Source of the DNA: Sphingobium limneticum
GTDB taxonomy: Bacteria > Pseudomonadota > Alphaproteobacteria > Sphingomonadales > Sphingomonadaceae
NCBI RefSeq assembly: GCF_008710155.1
Contig: NZ_VYPZ01000023.1
Span: 1 to 58,722, forward strand
DNA: 58,722 nt
Reading direction: 5' to 3'
In this document: positions 7,891 to 16,880 of the stretch, one piece after another
How positions within the stretch are numbered: the stretch's first letter is position 1
Layout of the letters: each line of letters opens with the position of its first letter
Translations under genes and position numbers: made by a program
Notes under the pieces: model-generated
The model's database searches: none
What the model saw: the letters and a program-made list of their open reading frames with translations, nothing else
Told to the model about the DNA's origin: nothing

Positions 7891-8325
7891 ATGCGCAAGA
7901 AGGTATTGATCGTCGAAGACGAGATTTTCGTCGCACTGGAAATCGAGCAGATCGTCGAGGATGCCGGATTCGCGGTCGGGGCAATCGCCGCCGATCGCGA
8001 GAGCGCGCTGGCAAGCGCGGACGATTGCGACATCGCGCTGGTCGACCTCAACCTGCGCGACGGACCCACCGGACCGCAGATCGGCATGGAACTGGCCGCG
8101 CGGCACGGCATCCGCGTCATCTACGTCACCGCCAATCCGGCGCAGATCGGCGACGCGTCGGTCGCGGCGCTGGGCGTCATCACCAAGCCGTTCCGTGCAC
8201 AGAGCATTACCGCCACCTTGCAACTTGCGGCGTCCGAGCAGCCCGACCTGACCGACGCAGAAATTGCCGGCTTTACGCCTTTCCGGCCGCGCGGCTCATG
8301 GACCGGGATGGAATCCAGAGGCTGA
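7891..8325 (+). CDS. Single-domain response regulator (receiver protein)
   Basis: Of 144 residues, the first 120 form a CheY-like receiver: acidic pair E-D-E at residues 9-11, phospho-acceptor aspartate in A-L-V-D-L-N-L near residue 52, T in V-I-Y-V-T-A, and the conserved lysine in I-T-K-P-F near residue 99. There is no output domain. Its 3' end overlaps by about 50 bp the 3' end of an opposing HWE-type histidine kinase (8273-9799), which makes that kinase a likely partner, as small receivers often pair with HWE kinases in this order. The last 30 residues are unstructured and lie in the overlap. Confidence 0.82.
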   Translation: MRKKVLIVEDEIFVALEIEQIVEDAGFAVGAIAADRESALASADDCDIALVDLNLRDGPTGPQIGMELAARHGIRVIYVTANPAQIGDASVAALGVITKPFRAQSITATLQLAASEQPDLTDAEIAGFTPFRPRGSWTGMESRG

Positions 8326-9799
8326 GCCGCAGCCCGTCGGGCGCCCAGTTCCGCTCCATCCGCCCGCCCAATTGCCGTTCGACGCTGAGCGTCATCAGCC
8401 GGGTGCCAAAGCCCACCGCGCCGCCGGGCACGACCGGCGGGCCGCCCTCTTCCTGCCAATCGATGCGGACGTCATCGCCGTCCATCGCCACATGCAGGCG
8501 CGCCACGCCCTGCGCGACGGAGAGCGCGCCATATTTGGCGGCATTGGTCGCCAGTTCATGGAACAGCAGCGCCAGCGGCGTCGCCGACCGGTCGTCGATC
8601 GGAACATTGTCACCCGACAGGATGATGCGCGCCACGCTCTCGCTGCGATAGGGCGCGAAAATCTGATCCAGCACGCCCCGGAGCAGCCCTTCCCCATCGC
8701 CGATCTGCGGCGCGGATTCGACGCTATGCGGGCGGACGAAATCATGGGCGCGGCCGAGCGCCAATATGCGGTCGCGCAGGTCGTCCGCGACGTCGGCGAT
8801 CGCCGGATGCTGGCGCGCCGACAGACCGATGAGGCCGGCGATCACGGAGAAGATATTCTTGATCCGATGCGACAGTTCGTGCGCGATCATCTCCCGCTCG
8901 TCGATCATCATCTTCTGTTCGTGAATGTCGGTGCAGGTGCCGATCCAGCGGATGATGACGCCATCGGCATCGCGGATCGGCAGGGCGCGGCCCAGCGTCC
9001 AGCGATAATCGCCGCCATGATGGCGCAGCCGATATTCGATTTCATAAGGCTCGCCGGTCGCCAGGCTGTTGCGCCAGCGTCCCCAGGCCCGGTCCTGATC
9101 GTCGGGATGGAACATGCCGCTCCAGCCGGCGCCATCGGTGGTTCCGGGCGGGACGCCGGTATAGTCGTACCAGCGGGCATTATAATAATCATGATAGCCG
9201 TCCGGCAGCGTCGACCAGACCATTTGCGGCATGGTGTCGGCGAGTGAGCGGAACATCCGATCGCTTTCGGCGACGGCGGCCGCGTCCATCCGCTGGCGCA
9301 CGATCATGTCGCGGTCGCGGCGGCGCCCCTCCAGTTCCACCATCACCTGCCGGGCGAGCAGCGTCAGTCCCTGCCGCTGCAATGGGGTCAGCCCGTCCCG
9401 CGGCACCGTGTCGATGACGCACAGCGCACCCAGCGGCTCACCATCGGCGCCGACGAGCGGCGCGCCGGCATAGAAGCGGATATGCGGCGGACCAGTGACG
9501 AGGGCGTTGTCGGCGAAACGGGGATCGCGAGTCGCATCCGCCACGGTGAAGATATCGTCGCCCAGCATCGCCAATGCGCAGAAGGAGACGTCGCGCGGCG
9601 TTTCCTCCGCATCCAGGCCGACGCGCGCCAGGAAGCGCTGGCGCACATCCTCTACGATGCTGACCAGCGCGATCGGCGCGTCGCACAGCGCCGACGCAAA
9701 GCCGGTTATCTCGTCCAGAGTGCGGAAGCCGCCGGCATCCAGATCGTAAAGCGCCAGCAGTGCCGCGCGATCCGTCGCCAAGCCGCGCCCATCAGCCAT
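8273..9799 (-). CDS. GAF-PAS-HWE sensor histidine kinase
   Basis: This 508-residue soluble kinase has a GAF domain (about residues 25-165, with V-S-F-C-A-L-A-M and F-Y-A-G-A-P-L), a PAS domain with PAC tail (about 180-310, M-F-R-S-L-A-D-T-M-P-Q-M-V-W to G-T-C-T-D-I-H-E-Q-K), and a kinase core with the phospho-acceptor H in H-E-L-S-H-R-I-K-N near residue 320. An asparagine-containing ATP site follows (L-L-F-H-E-L-A-T-N-A-A-K-Y-G-A-L-S). The H-E-L-A-T-N-A-x-K-Y-G-A-L box is characteristic of HWE/HisKA_2 kinases. No transmembrane segment is seen, so it senses an internal signal. It starts 8 nt after murA and is probably cotranscribed with it. Confidence 0.87.
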   Translation of the reverse strand: MADGRGLATDRAALLALYDLDAGGFRTLDEITGFASALCDAPIALVSIVEDVRQRFLARVGLDAEETPRDVSFCALAMLGDDIFTVADATRDPRFADNALVTGPPHIRFYAGAPLVGADGEPLGALCVIDTVPRDGLTPLQRQGLTLLARQVMVELEGRRRDRDMIVRQRMDAAAVAESDRMFRSLADTMPQMVWSTLPDGYHDYYNARWYDYTGVPPGTTDGAGWSGMFHPDDQDRAWGRWRNSLATGEPYEIEYRLRHHGGDYRWTLGRALPIRDADGVIIRWIGTCTDIHEQKMMIDEREMIAHELSHRIKNIFSVIAGLIGLSARQHPAIADVADDLRDRILALGRAHDFVRPHSVESAPQIGDGEGLLRGVLDQIFAPYRSESVARIILSGDNVPIDDRSATPLALLFHELATNAAKYGALSVAQGVARLHVAMDGDDVRIDWQEEGGPPVVPGGAVGFGTRLMTLSVERQLGGRMERNWAPDGLRLSLWIPSRSMSRAAGKA

Positions 9800-9807
9800 T
9801 ATGGGCT

Positions 9808-11091
9808 TCAGCCATCGCTGACGCGTTCGATATCGGCGCCGACGGCGGAGAGTTTCTCCTCCAGCCGTTCATAGCCGCGATCGAGATGATAGACGCGCTG
9901 GACCTGCGTTTCCCCTTCGGCGGCGAGGCCGGCGAGGATGAGGCTCATGGAGGCACGCAAATCGGTCGCCATCACCGGCGCGCCGACCAGCTTGTCGACG
10001 CCGCGTACCACGGCGGTGCGACCGTTGACGGCGATGTCCGCGCCCATGCGCGCCAGTTCGGGCACATGCATGTAGCGATTTTCGAAAATGGTTTCGGTCA
10101 GCACCGATGCGCCGTCCGCCTTCGTCAGCATCGCCATGAACTGCGCCTGCATGTCGGTCGGGAAGGCCGGGAACGGCGCGGTCGACAGGGTCAGGGGCTT
10201 GAGCTTGCCGTCCGACGAAATGCGGATGCCGTCCTTGTGCGGATCGACCTGAACCCCCGCGTCGCGCAGGGCGGCGAGGATGGCGTGCATGTCGTCGGCA
10301 TTGGCGCCGATCAGATCGACCGACCCGCCGGTGATGGCGGCGGCGCAGGCATAGCTGCCCGCTTCGATCCGGTCTGGCATGACGCTGTAGGTCGCGCCGT
10401 GCAGACGCTCACGCCCATGGATGATCAGCTTGTCGGTGCCGATGCCTTCAATGTCCGCGCCCATGGCGACGAGCAGATTGCACAGGTCGACGATTTCCGG
10501 TTCGCGCGCCGCATTTTCCAGTATGCAGGTGCCCTTGGCGAGCGAGGCAGCCATGACCGCATTTTCGGTGGCGCCGACCGACACGACCGGGAAGGTGTAG
10601 ATGCCGCCGGGCAGGCCGCCGTCCGGCACGCTGGCACGGACATAGCCGGCCGTCGTTTCGAGCGTGGCGCCGAAGGCTTCCAGCGCCTTCAAATGCAAGT
10701 CGATCGGGCGGTTGCCGATGGCGCAGCCGCCCGGCAGCGACACGCGCGCTTCGCCGACGCGGGCGAGCAATGGCCCCAGCACCAAGATGGACGCGCGCAT
10801 TTTCCGCACGATGTCATAGGGCGCCTCGGTCGAGGTGACGCGACCCGCGCGCATCGTCAGGACGCGGCCGAAATCCTCCGGCCGAGCGCCTTCGATCATG
10901 GTCGATACGCCCAACTGGTTCAGCAAATGGCCGAAGCTGTCGACGTCGGCCAGACGCGGCAGATTGCGCAGCGTCACCGGCTCGTCCGTCAGCAACGCGC
11001 AGGGCAGCAGCGTCAGGGCGGCGTTCTTCGCGCCGGAGATGGGAAGGCGGCCATTGAGCGTGTTGCCGCCGCGAATGTGAATGCGGTCCAT
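9808..11091 (-). CDS. murA: UDP-N-acetylglucosamine 1-carboxyvinyltransferase
   Basis: This is a full-length enzyme of 427 residues for the first committed step of peptidoglycan synthesis, transfer of enolpyruvate from PEP to UDP-GlcNAc in the cytoplasm. Visible landmarks are G-A-K-N-A-A-L near residue 21 (substrate lysine), [15 protein letters not shown] with the catalytic cysteine near residue 118 that fosfomycin alkylates, and [12 protein letters not shown] near residue 190. The Cys rather than Asp form implies fosfomycin sensitivity in principle. The HWE kinase follows at once on the same strand. Confidence 0.96.
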   Translation of the reverse strand: MDRIHIRGGNTLNGRLPISGAKNAALTLLPCALLTDEPVTLRNLPRLADVDSFGHLLNQLGVSTMIEGARPEDFGRVLTMRAGRVTSTEAPYDIVRKMRASILVLGPLLARVGEARVSLPGGCAIGNRPIDLHLKALEAFGATLETTAGYVRASVPDGGLPGGIYTFPVVSVGATENAVMAASLAKGTCILENAAREPEIVDLCNLLVAMGADIEGIGTDKLIIHGRERLHGATYSVMPDRIEAGSYACAAAITGGSVDLIGANADDMHAILAALRDAGVQVDPHKDGIRISSDGKLKPLTLSTAPFPAFPTDMQAQFMAMLTKADGASVLTETIFENRYMHVPELARMGADIAVNGRTAVVRGVDKLVGAPVMATDLRASMSLILAGLAAEGETQVQRVYHLDRGYERLEEKLSAVGADIERVSDG

Positions 11092-11145
11092 TGGGCAGGG
11101 TTAATAACGTCTAATGCGGCCCGCGCAAGGCGGCTGCGGCGTCAT

Positions 11146-11175
11146 TTGACGGCATCGGGCGGGCGGTTGACGGCA
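11146..11175. promoter_or_regulatory. Tandem TTGACGGCA repeats upstream of a Crp/Fnr gene
   Basis: The nonamer TTGACGGCA occurs at 11146-11154 and 11167-11175, spaced 21 bp start to start, which is two helical turns. It lies between divergent murA and the Crp/Fnr-type regulator gene. The spacing fits a protein-binding pair or duplicated -35 elements. No binding protein can be named. Confidence 0.35.
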
Positions 11176-11291
11176 ATGTGAAACATTATTGCAAAGCAAA
11201 GCCGGACCTTGATCGAGTTTAGTGCGCGTTCTGAAAATGCAGCCAAAAGGCGAAAGGGGCGTTTTGCCATCGTAACGACAACAGGAAAAAG

Positions 11292-12032
11292 GTGTTTTTG
11301 GTGGCAACGAGTTGTTTCGCAGCGAGACTGGCAAAACAGGTGCCGCTGTCCGACGCGGAAAAAAAGGCATTGGCCCGGCTCGAGGAAAATCCCCGCAAGG
11401 TGAAGCGCGGCGCGATGATCCAGCGCGTGAATGAGACGGTGACGGAATTGTTCGTCCTGCGCGAAGGTCGCGTGATGAGTTTCGTGATCCTGCCCGACGG
11501 CAGCCGCCAGATCCTGCGCGTCTACTTCCCCGGCGACTTCATCGGATCGGCCAGCACCATCTATAGCAAGGCGCCCGAATCGCTGGTCGCCCTATCCGAT
11601 GCGATCGTCTGTCCGTTCGACAAGCATGCGCTGCGCCGGCTTCTGGAAGATTATCCGCGCGTCGCCGCTTTGCTGTTCCTGCTGTCCAATGCGGAGCGGG
11701 TGGCGATGACCGACCGGCTGGCGTCGCTGGGCCGTACGTCGGCCAAGGCGCGCGTCGCGTCCTTCCTGCTAGACATGTTCGACCGGCTGCGCGTGACCGA
11801 CGACAGCATCACCGACAGTTTCGACCTGAAGCTGACGCAGGAGGAAATCGGCGATTCGATCGGCCTGACGTCGGTGCATGTGAACCGCATGATCCGCCAG
11901 ATGGAGCAGGAAGGGCTGATCAGCCGCACCAACGGGCGCATCATCCTCAACGACATGGCGCGGTTGGAAGAGATCGGCCATTATACCAACCGGCACAAGG
12001 ATATGGATCTGGACTGGCTGCCGGTCGGCTGA
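11292..12032 (+). CDS. Crp/Fnr family transcription factor
   Basis: This protein has up to 246 residues. The cyclic-nucleotide-binding-like beta barrel covers about residues 35-135 (F-V-L-R-E-G-R-V, F-P-G-D-F-I-G), a dimerisation helix follows, and a winged helix has the recognition segment L-T-Q-E-E-I-G-D-S-I-G-L-T-S-V-H-V-N-R near residue 190. The N-terminus has no Fnr-type four-cysteine cluster, so direct oxygen sensing through Fe-S is unlikely. The barrel also lacks the complete cAMP phosphate-binding R-S-A motif. The ligand is unknown. GTG at 11292 lies close to AGGAAAAAG; a second GTG nine bases on is an alternative start. Confidence 0.83.
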   Translation: MFLVATSCFAARLAKQVPLSDAEKKALARLEENPRKVKRGAMIQRVNETVTELFVLREGRVMSFVILPDGSRQILRVYFPGDFIGSASTIYSKAPESLVALSDAIVCPFDKHALRRLLEDYPRVAALLFLLSNAERVAMTDRLASLGRTSAKARVASFLLDMFDRLRVTDDSITDSFDLKLTQEEIGDSIGLTSVHVNRMIRQMEQEGLISRTNGRIILNDMARLEEIGHYTNRHKDMDLDWLPVG

Positions 12033-12050
12033 CGCCCGGCGCGCAGCATA

Positions 12051-12617
12051 TCAGGCCAGCAGTTCGACATCCCAATAGAGCCAGTCGTGCCAGCTTTCAT
12101 GCAGATAGCCGGGCGGGAAGGCGCGGCCATGTTCCTGCAATTGCCAGCTGGTCGGGCGGATCGGTTGCACATGCAGGGTCATGCCGGCCTGCCGGGGAGT
12201 GCGCCCGCCTTTTTTGAGGTTGCAGGGCGAACAGGCGGTGGCGACATTTTCCCAGGTGGTGCGCCCGCCCGCGCGGCGCGGCACAACATGGTCGAAGGTC
12301 AGGTCCGCGCTGGTGCCACAATATTGGCAGGCGAACTTGTCGCGCAGGAACAGGTTGAAGCGGGTGAAGGCGGGATGTTCGGACGGGCGCACATATTGTT
12401 TGAGCGCGATGACCGACGGAATCTTCATTTCCATGCTGGGGCTGTGCACCTGCCGCTCATAGCTGGCGATGATGTCCACCCGGTCCAGAAACACCGCCTT
12501 GATCGCCGTCTGCCATGGCCAGAGGCTGAGCGGATAATAGCTAAGCGGCGTGAAATCCGCATTGAGAACAAGCGCCGGACAATTTTCCGGATGCCGTATG
12601 AGGTCGGGATGGTACAT
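12051..12617 (-). CDS. HNH endonuclease family protein
   Basis: The 188-residue product carries the HNH motif: C-Q-Y-C-G near residue 118, D-H-V-V-P-R-R-A-G-G near residue 130, then N-V-A-T-A-C-S-P-C-N-L-K-K-G-G-R-T. The two C-x-x-C pairs should bind a structural zinc. The N-terminal half (P-A-L-V-L-N-A-D-F-T-P-L-S-Y-Y-P-L-S-L-W) is typical of chromosomal HNH proteins widely conserved in alphaproteobacteria, which are not part of restriction systems. ATG 12617 is preceded by GAAGAAGG. The biological role is not known. Confidence 0.85.
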   Translation of the reverse strand: MYHPDLIRHPENCPALVLNADFTPLSYYPLSLWPWQTAIKAVFLDRVDIIASYERQVHSPSMEMKIPSVIALKQYVRPSEHPAFTRFNLFLRDKFACQYCGTSADLTFDHVVPRRAGGRTTWENVATACSPCNLKKGGRTPRQAGMTLHVQPIRPTSWQLQEHGRAFPPGYLHESWHDWLYWDVELLA

Positions 12618-12711
12618 AAAAACCTTCTTCCCCCTGGTCCCCGCCGCTGATCGTCCAGCAAGGTGACAAGGGCATGACAGCATTAACGAATATCCCCCGT
12701 CAAGAGCCTGT

Positions 12712-13638
12712 ATGACTCATCTTACCGCACCACTGCATATGGTGACCCGCTTCGCCCCCAGCCCCACGGGATTGCTCCATGTCGGCCATGGCTGGTCCGC
12801 GCTGATGGCGATGGACCTGGCGCGCGCGTCGGGCGGCGCCTTTCGCCTGCGGATCGAGGATATAGACGGCACGCGGAGTCGGCCCGAGCATGTCGCGGGG
12901 ATCATGGCCGACCTGACATGGCTGGGCGTGGATTGGGACGGCGAGGTGGTGTTCCAGTCGCGGCGGCTGGACCAATATGACGCCGCGCTGGCCCGGTTGC
13001 GGGCGGACGGATTGCTTTACCCCTGTTTCTGTACGCGAGCGGACATACAGGCCAGCCTGACCGCGCCGCATGGACCGGAGGGGCCGGTCTATCCGGGGAC
13101 GTGCCGGGGGTTGAGCGAGGCCGAACGGACCCGGCGCATCGCGGCGGGCGAGGCGCATGCCTGGCGGATCGACATGGGCCGGGCGGGGGCGCGGGTTGGC
13201 ACATTGGAATGGCGCGCGCTTTCTTTCCCGTCATTCGAGCCAAGGCGGGATGACGATGATTTGGGTGGCATGCTTCAAATCGCCGCCGCCCCCCTCCCCC
13301 ATGGCGACGTCGTGCTGGCGCGCAAGGATGCGCCGGCCAGCTATCATTTGTCCTGCACGCTGGACGATGCCGCCATGGGCGTGACCCATGTGCTGCGCGG
13401 CGACGATCTCTATGGCGCGACTCATATCCACCGGTTGATCCAGGCGCTGCTCGACCTGCCAAGCCCCGCCTATATCCATCATCCGCTGCTATTGGGCGCG
13501 GACGGCAAGCGGCTGGCCAAGCGCGACGGCGCGATCGCGCTGGCCGATCTGCGGCGCGATGGCATGGACCCGGCGGCGTTGGCGGCGGACCTGCGGGCGG
13601 GGCGCTTTCCCATTGGCATCAGCCTCGCAAGCGCCTAG
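12712..13638 (+). CDS. gluQ: Glutamyl-Q tRNA(Asp) synthetase
   Basis: This 308-residue glutamyl-tRNA synthetase paralogue lacks the anticodon-binding domain. It has R-F-A-P-S-P-T-G-L-L-H-V-G-H-G near residue 13 (HIGH signature), a zinc site P-C-F-C-T with V-Y-P-G-T-C, and a KMSKS-like G-K-R-L-A-K-R-D-G near residue 263. GluQ proteins attach glutamate to queuosine at the wobble position of tRNA-Asp. The short length and the cysteine insertion separate it from GltX. It is divergent from the HNH gene. The start at 12712 is taken; M10 is possible. Confidence 0.9.
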   Translation: MTHLTAPLHMVTRFAPSPTGLLHVGHGWSALMAMDLARASGGAFRLRIEDIDGTRSRPEHVAGIMADLTWLGVDWDGEVVFQSRRLDQYDAALARLRADGLLYPCFCTRADIQASLTAPHGPEGPVYPGTCRGLSEAERTRRIAAGEAHAWRIDMGRAGARVGTLEWRALSFPSFEPRRDDDDLGGMLQIAAAPLPHGDVVLARKDAPASYHLSCTLDDAAMGVTHVLRGDDLYGATHIHRLIQALLDLPSPAYIHHPLLLGADGKRLAKRDGAIALADLRRDGMDPAALAADLRAGRFPIGISLASA

Positions 13639-13649
13639 CATCTGCCCCC

Positions 13650-13880
13650 ATGAACACCATCCTCGTCATCGCCCTGATCCTTGCCATGGCCGCGACGCTG
13701 TTCGCGCTGATCCGGGGCATCATCGCCTTTCTTCAGACGACCAAGGAAGAGCTGAACCTGCCCGAAGGCACGGTGCGCCCGTCCAGCCTGAAGCAGAACA
13801 AGATGATGCTGAACCGCATCCTGTTTCAGGCGGCCGCGATCATCATCGTCGCCATCCTGTTGCTGTCCAAGGGTCATTAA
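13650..13880 (+). CDS. Small protein with two transmembrane helices
   Basis: The 76-residue product has two hydrophobic helices, about residues 4-27 and 57-73, joined by a polar loop (T-T-K-E-E-L-N-L-P-E-G-T-V-R-P). This is the twin-transmembrane type, with some likeness to HIG1-domain proteins that assist respiratory complexes. It lies 11 nt after gluQ and just before the cobalamin adenosyltransferase gene. The function is not known. Confidence 0.7.
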   Translation: MNTILVIALILAMAATLFALIRGIIAFLQTTKEELNLPEGTVRPSSLKQNKMMLNRILFQAAAIIIVAILLLSKGH

Positions 13881-13959
13881 GCGTTGTAAAGTCGGCTGGA
13901 ACGGTCGACGGTTCACAAAACGCGACACCAAAACACTCTGAAAAACGAGCCGCGCTCCC

Positions 13960-14529
13960 ATGGTCAAGCTGAACAAGATCTACACCCGCACCGGCGACAA
14001 GGGGACGACCGGCCTGGTCGACGGATCGCGCCTGCCCAAATATGCGCCGCGCATGCAGGCGGTGGGCGATGTGGATGAAGCGAACAGCGCGATCGGCCTG
14101 GCCATCGTCGCCATGGGCGCGGGCGAGGAAGCGGACTGGCTGACGGTCATTCAGAACGACCTGTTCGACCTGGGCGCCGATCTGGCGACGCCCATTCCCG
14201 ACGGACCGGACGAACCCTGGGCGCTACGCATCGTGGCGAGCCAGGTGACGCGGCTGGAACAAGAGATCGACGCGATGAACGCGGACCTTGCGCCGCTCGA
14301 CAGCTTCGTCCTGCCGGGCGGATCGGCGGCCGCCGCGGCCGTCCACCTCGCCCGTGCCATCACCCGCCGGGCCGAACGCAGCGCGACCGCCGCCGCGGCA
14401 GAGATGGCGCTGAACGATCAGGCGCTCGCCTACCTCAATCGCCTGTCCGACCTGCTGTTCGTGATGGCCCGCCGCTTGAACGACAATGGCGCGGCCGATG
14501 TGAAATGGGTGCCCGGCGCGTCGCGATGA
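13960..14529 (+). CDS. Cob(I)yrinic acid a,c-diamide adenosyltransferase, PduO type
   Basis: This 189-residue enzyme adds the 5'-deoxyadenosyl group of ATP to Co(I) corrinoids, giving adenosylcobalamin. The N-terminal ATP-binding segment K-I-Y-T-R-T-G-D-K-G-T-T-G-L and the helix motif G-D-V-D-E-A-N-S-A-I-G-L are diagnostic of the PduO/MMAB fold. The late segment Y-L-N-R-L-S-D-L-L-F-V-M-A-R contains the conserved R-x-S-D-L. No other cobalamin genes are adjacent, so it may serve salvage of imported corrinoids. Confidence 0.92.
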   Translation: MVKLNKIYTRTGDKGTTGLVDGSRLPKYAPRMQAVGDVDEANSAIGLAIVAMGAGEEADWLTVIQNDLFDLGADLATPIPDGPDEPWALRIVASQVTRLEQEIDAMNADLAPLDSFVLPGGSAAAAAVHLARAITRRAERSATAAAAEMALNDQALAYLNRLSDLLFVMARRLNDNGAADVKWVPGASR

Positions 14530-14671
14530 TCGGCCGGCAATCTTCGGGAAACACGGACTGACTCTCGGCGGGCACGGCCTGCCCTATGTCAGACAATTAA
14601 CCCTGTTTCTTCAGAAGACGTTTAGGGGCAGCCGGAGAATGGGCAACCGTTGATAATAGACGGGGATCGCC

Positions 14672-15526
14672 ATGCACTTTTATCTGGCCACTTCCTTCAT
14701 TTTTCCGCGTTCGCTTCGGCTGCGCCTATTTACGCTCTGCTTCCTGGCCACCCATTTGCCGCTGCTGGCCTATCTGGGCTGGGGCTTTGCCAGTGGCCGG
14801 ATCGCTCTGGCCGAATTCGTCCTGCTGACCATGGCCACGGTGATCGGCACCGGCATCGCCCTGCTGGGCATCGGCGCGCTGCTCAACCCCATTCATGCGC
14901 TGGCCGATACGCTCCACCGGGGCGAAGGCGACGCCCCAGCCCTGCCAGAGGTCGGCGACGTCATCCACACCCTCTATGCCGGGGTGCAGCGGGTCGCGAG
15001 CGCCACGCGCGACCAGATGGACCATCTGCATCAGGCCGCGCATGAAGACCCGCTGACCGGCATCGCCAACCGGCGCGGTTTCCTTAGCCATATGGAGGCC
15101 CTGCCCGAAGACCGGCGCAGGGGTTGCGTCGCGATCATCGACATCGACTATTTCAAACGGGTCAACGACCTGCTGGGGCATGAGGAGGGCGACCGGGTAT
15201 TGGCCAGTTTCGCCACTCGTCTGTCCGCGCTGGTCCGCCGCGTCGACATGGTATCGCGCTGGGGCGGCGAGGAATTCGCCATCTTCTTCCAGGATTGTAT
15301 CGAGGATGAGGCGAGCTGGTCGCTGGCCCGCATCGCCAGCCGGATGCGCAGCGAACCGATCGGCGAAGTCAACGACCGGCCGATCAGCTTTTCCGCCGGC
15401 ATATGCCGCTGGACCGGCGGCGATCTGGACGAAGCGCTGCGCCGCGCCGACGATGCGCTGTACGAAGCCAAGCAATCCGGCCGCGACCGGGTCTGCCGCG
15501 CCGTGCCGATCCTGCAAGAAGTGTGA
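14672..15526 (+). CDS. Membrane-associated diguanylate cyclase (GGDEF)
   Basis: This 284-residue protein has two predicted transmembrane helices (about residues 18-42 and 48-70), a short linker helix, then a GGDEF domain from about residue 125. The substrate region is D-P-L-T-G-I-A-N-R-R-G-F, the metal site is I-I-D-I-D-Y-F-K-R-V-N-D, and the active loop is W-G-G-E-E-F. An R-R-V-D motif five residues before the active loop matches the product-inhibition I-site (RxxD). It should therefore make cyclic-di-GMP from two GTP under feedback control. No EAL domain is present. GGGGA precedes the ATG by 5 nt. Confidence 0.9.
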   Translation: MHFYLATSFIFPRSLRLRLFTLCFLATHLPLLAYLGWGFASGRIALAEFVLLTMATVIGTGIALLGIGALLNPIHALADTLHRGEGDAPALPEVGDVIHTLYAGVQRVASATRDQMDHLHQAAHEDPLTGIANRRGFLSHMEALPEDRRRGCVAIIDIDYFKRVNDLLGHEEGDRVLASFATRLSALVRRVDMVSRWGGEEFAIFFQDCIEDEASWSLARIASRMRSEPIGEVNDRPISFSAGICRWTGGDLDEALRRADDALYEAKQSGRDRVCRAVPILQEV

Positions 15527-15610
15527 CCTTTAGGGCAGCGGTCGGAACCGCGTGCCGCCTTCATGCGCTTGTCTTTCCGAGAACGGCCAACCGTATCGGA
15601 AAGGGCAGGC

Positions 15611-16879
15611 ATGGCGAGAAGCTGGACAGAGGCCCATCAGGACGACCTGGAGGAGCGGTATCGCGCGGTGCGCGCGCTGACGCAGGCGCTTACCGCCCCA
15701 CTGTCCGATGCCGATGCCACGGTCCAGTCCATGGCCGACGCCTCTCCTGCCAAATGGCATCTGGCGCATAGCAGCTGGTTTTTCGAAACATTCGTGCTGC
15801 GCGACCATGTGCCTGGCTATCGGCCGTTCGACCCGCGCTACGCCTTCCTGTTCAACAGCTATTATGAGGCGGAGGGTGCGCGCCATGCCCGGCCGCTGCG
15901 GGGCATGCTGACCCGCCCTTCCCTGACCGAGATCTATGCCTATCGCGCCCATGTCGATGCGGCGCTGACCGATGCGCTGGGCATGTTACCGCAGGCGGCA
16001 CGCGCTTTGGTGACGCTGGGCTTGCAGCATGAGCAGCAGCATCAGGAATTGTTGCTGACCGACCTGCTCCACCTCTTTTCGCTTAACCCGCTGGAGCCGG
16101 CCTTGTTCGAAGCGCCCAGCGCCGCGCCGGTCGCCCTGCCCGGCCCGCTCCACTGGATCGAGGGGCGCGAGGGGCTGGTGGAAATCGGCGAGGATGGGCG
16201 GAGCGCCTTCACCTTCGATTGCGAAGGGCCACGGCACAAGGTCGTGCTGCATCCTCACGCGCTGGCGCATCGACCCATTACCAACGGCGAATGGATCGCC
16301 TTCATCGAGGATGGCGGGTACCGCACGGCGGCGCATTGGCTGTCGGATGGCTGGGCCTGGATACAGGCGGAGGGCATCGACGCGCCGCTTTATTGGAAAC
16401 AGGGTGAGAATGGCTGGACCCGCTTCGGCCTGGACGGGCGGCAGCCGGTCAATCCGGCCGCACCCGTCACCCATATCAGCCTGTATGAAGCCGATGCCTA
16501 TGCCAGTTGGGCCGGGGCGCGCCTGCCAACCGAGGCGGAATGGGAAAGCGCGGCGCAAAATGTCGCGGCCGTCAGCGGCAATCAGCTCGACGGCCCGGCC
16601 TGCCCCCGTCCCCGCCCGGCCGATGCGGGCACCAGCCTGACCCAGATGTTCGGCGATGTGTGGGAATGGACCGGCAGCGCCTATCGCCCCCATCCCGGTT
16701 TCCGCGCGGCCCCCGGCGCGGTGGGCGAATATAATGGCAAGTTCATGTCCGGCCAGTTCGTGCTGAAGGGCAGCAGCTGCGCCACGCCGCGCGGCCATGC
16801 GCGGGCGAGCTACCGCAATTTCTTCTATCCCCACCAACGCTGGCAGTTCACCGGACTGCGACTGGCCAAGGATCTTTGA
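15611..16879 (+). CDS. egtB: Ergothioneine biosynthesis sulfoxide synthase EgtB
   Basis: This 422-residue enzyme joins hercynine to a thiol donor using a non-haem iron. The N-terminal DinB-like part has W-H-L-A-H-S-S-W-F-F-E-T-F near residue 50 and H-E-Q-Q-H-Q-E near residue 140, which together supply the three histidine iron ligands. The C-terminal part is the formylglycine-enzyme-like domain (A-R-L-P-T-E-A-E-W-E, Q-M-F-G-D-V-W-E-W-T, final F-F-Y-P-H-Q-R-W-Q-F-T-G-L-R). ATG 15611 is chosen for the AAGGGCAGG just before it. egtD follows after 1 nt. Confidence 0.93.
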   Translation: MARSWTEAHQDDLEERYRAVRALTQALTAPLSDADATVQSMADASPAKWHLAHSSWFFETFVLRDHVPGYRPFDPRYAFLFNSYYEAEGARHARPLRGMLTRPSLTEIYAYRAHVDAALTDALGMLPQAARALVTLGLQHEQQHQELLLTDLLHLFSLNPLEPALFEAPSAAPVALPGPLHWIEGREGLVEIGEDGRSAFTFDCEGPRHKVVLHPHALAHRPITNGEWIAFIEDGGYRTAAHWLSDGWAWIQAEGIDAPLYWKQGENGWTRFGLDGRQPVNPAAPVTHISLYEADAYASWAGARLPTEAEWESAAQNVAAVSGNQLDGPACPRPRPADAGTSLTQMFGDVWEWTGSAYRPHPGFRAAPGAVGEYNGKFMSGQFVLKGSSCATPRGHARASYRNFFYPHQRWQFTGLRLAKDL

Positions 16880-16880
16880 C

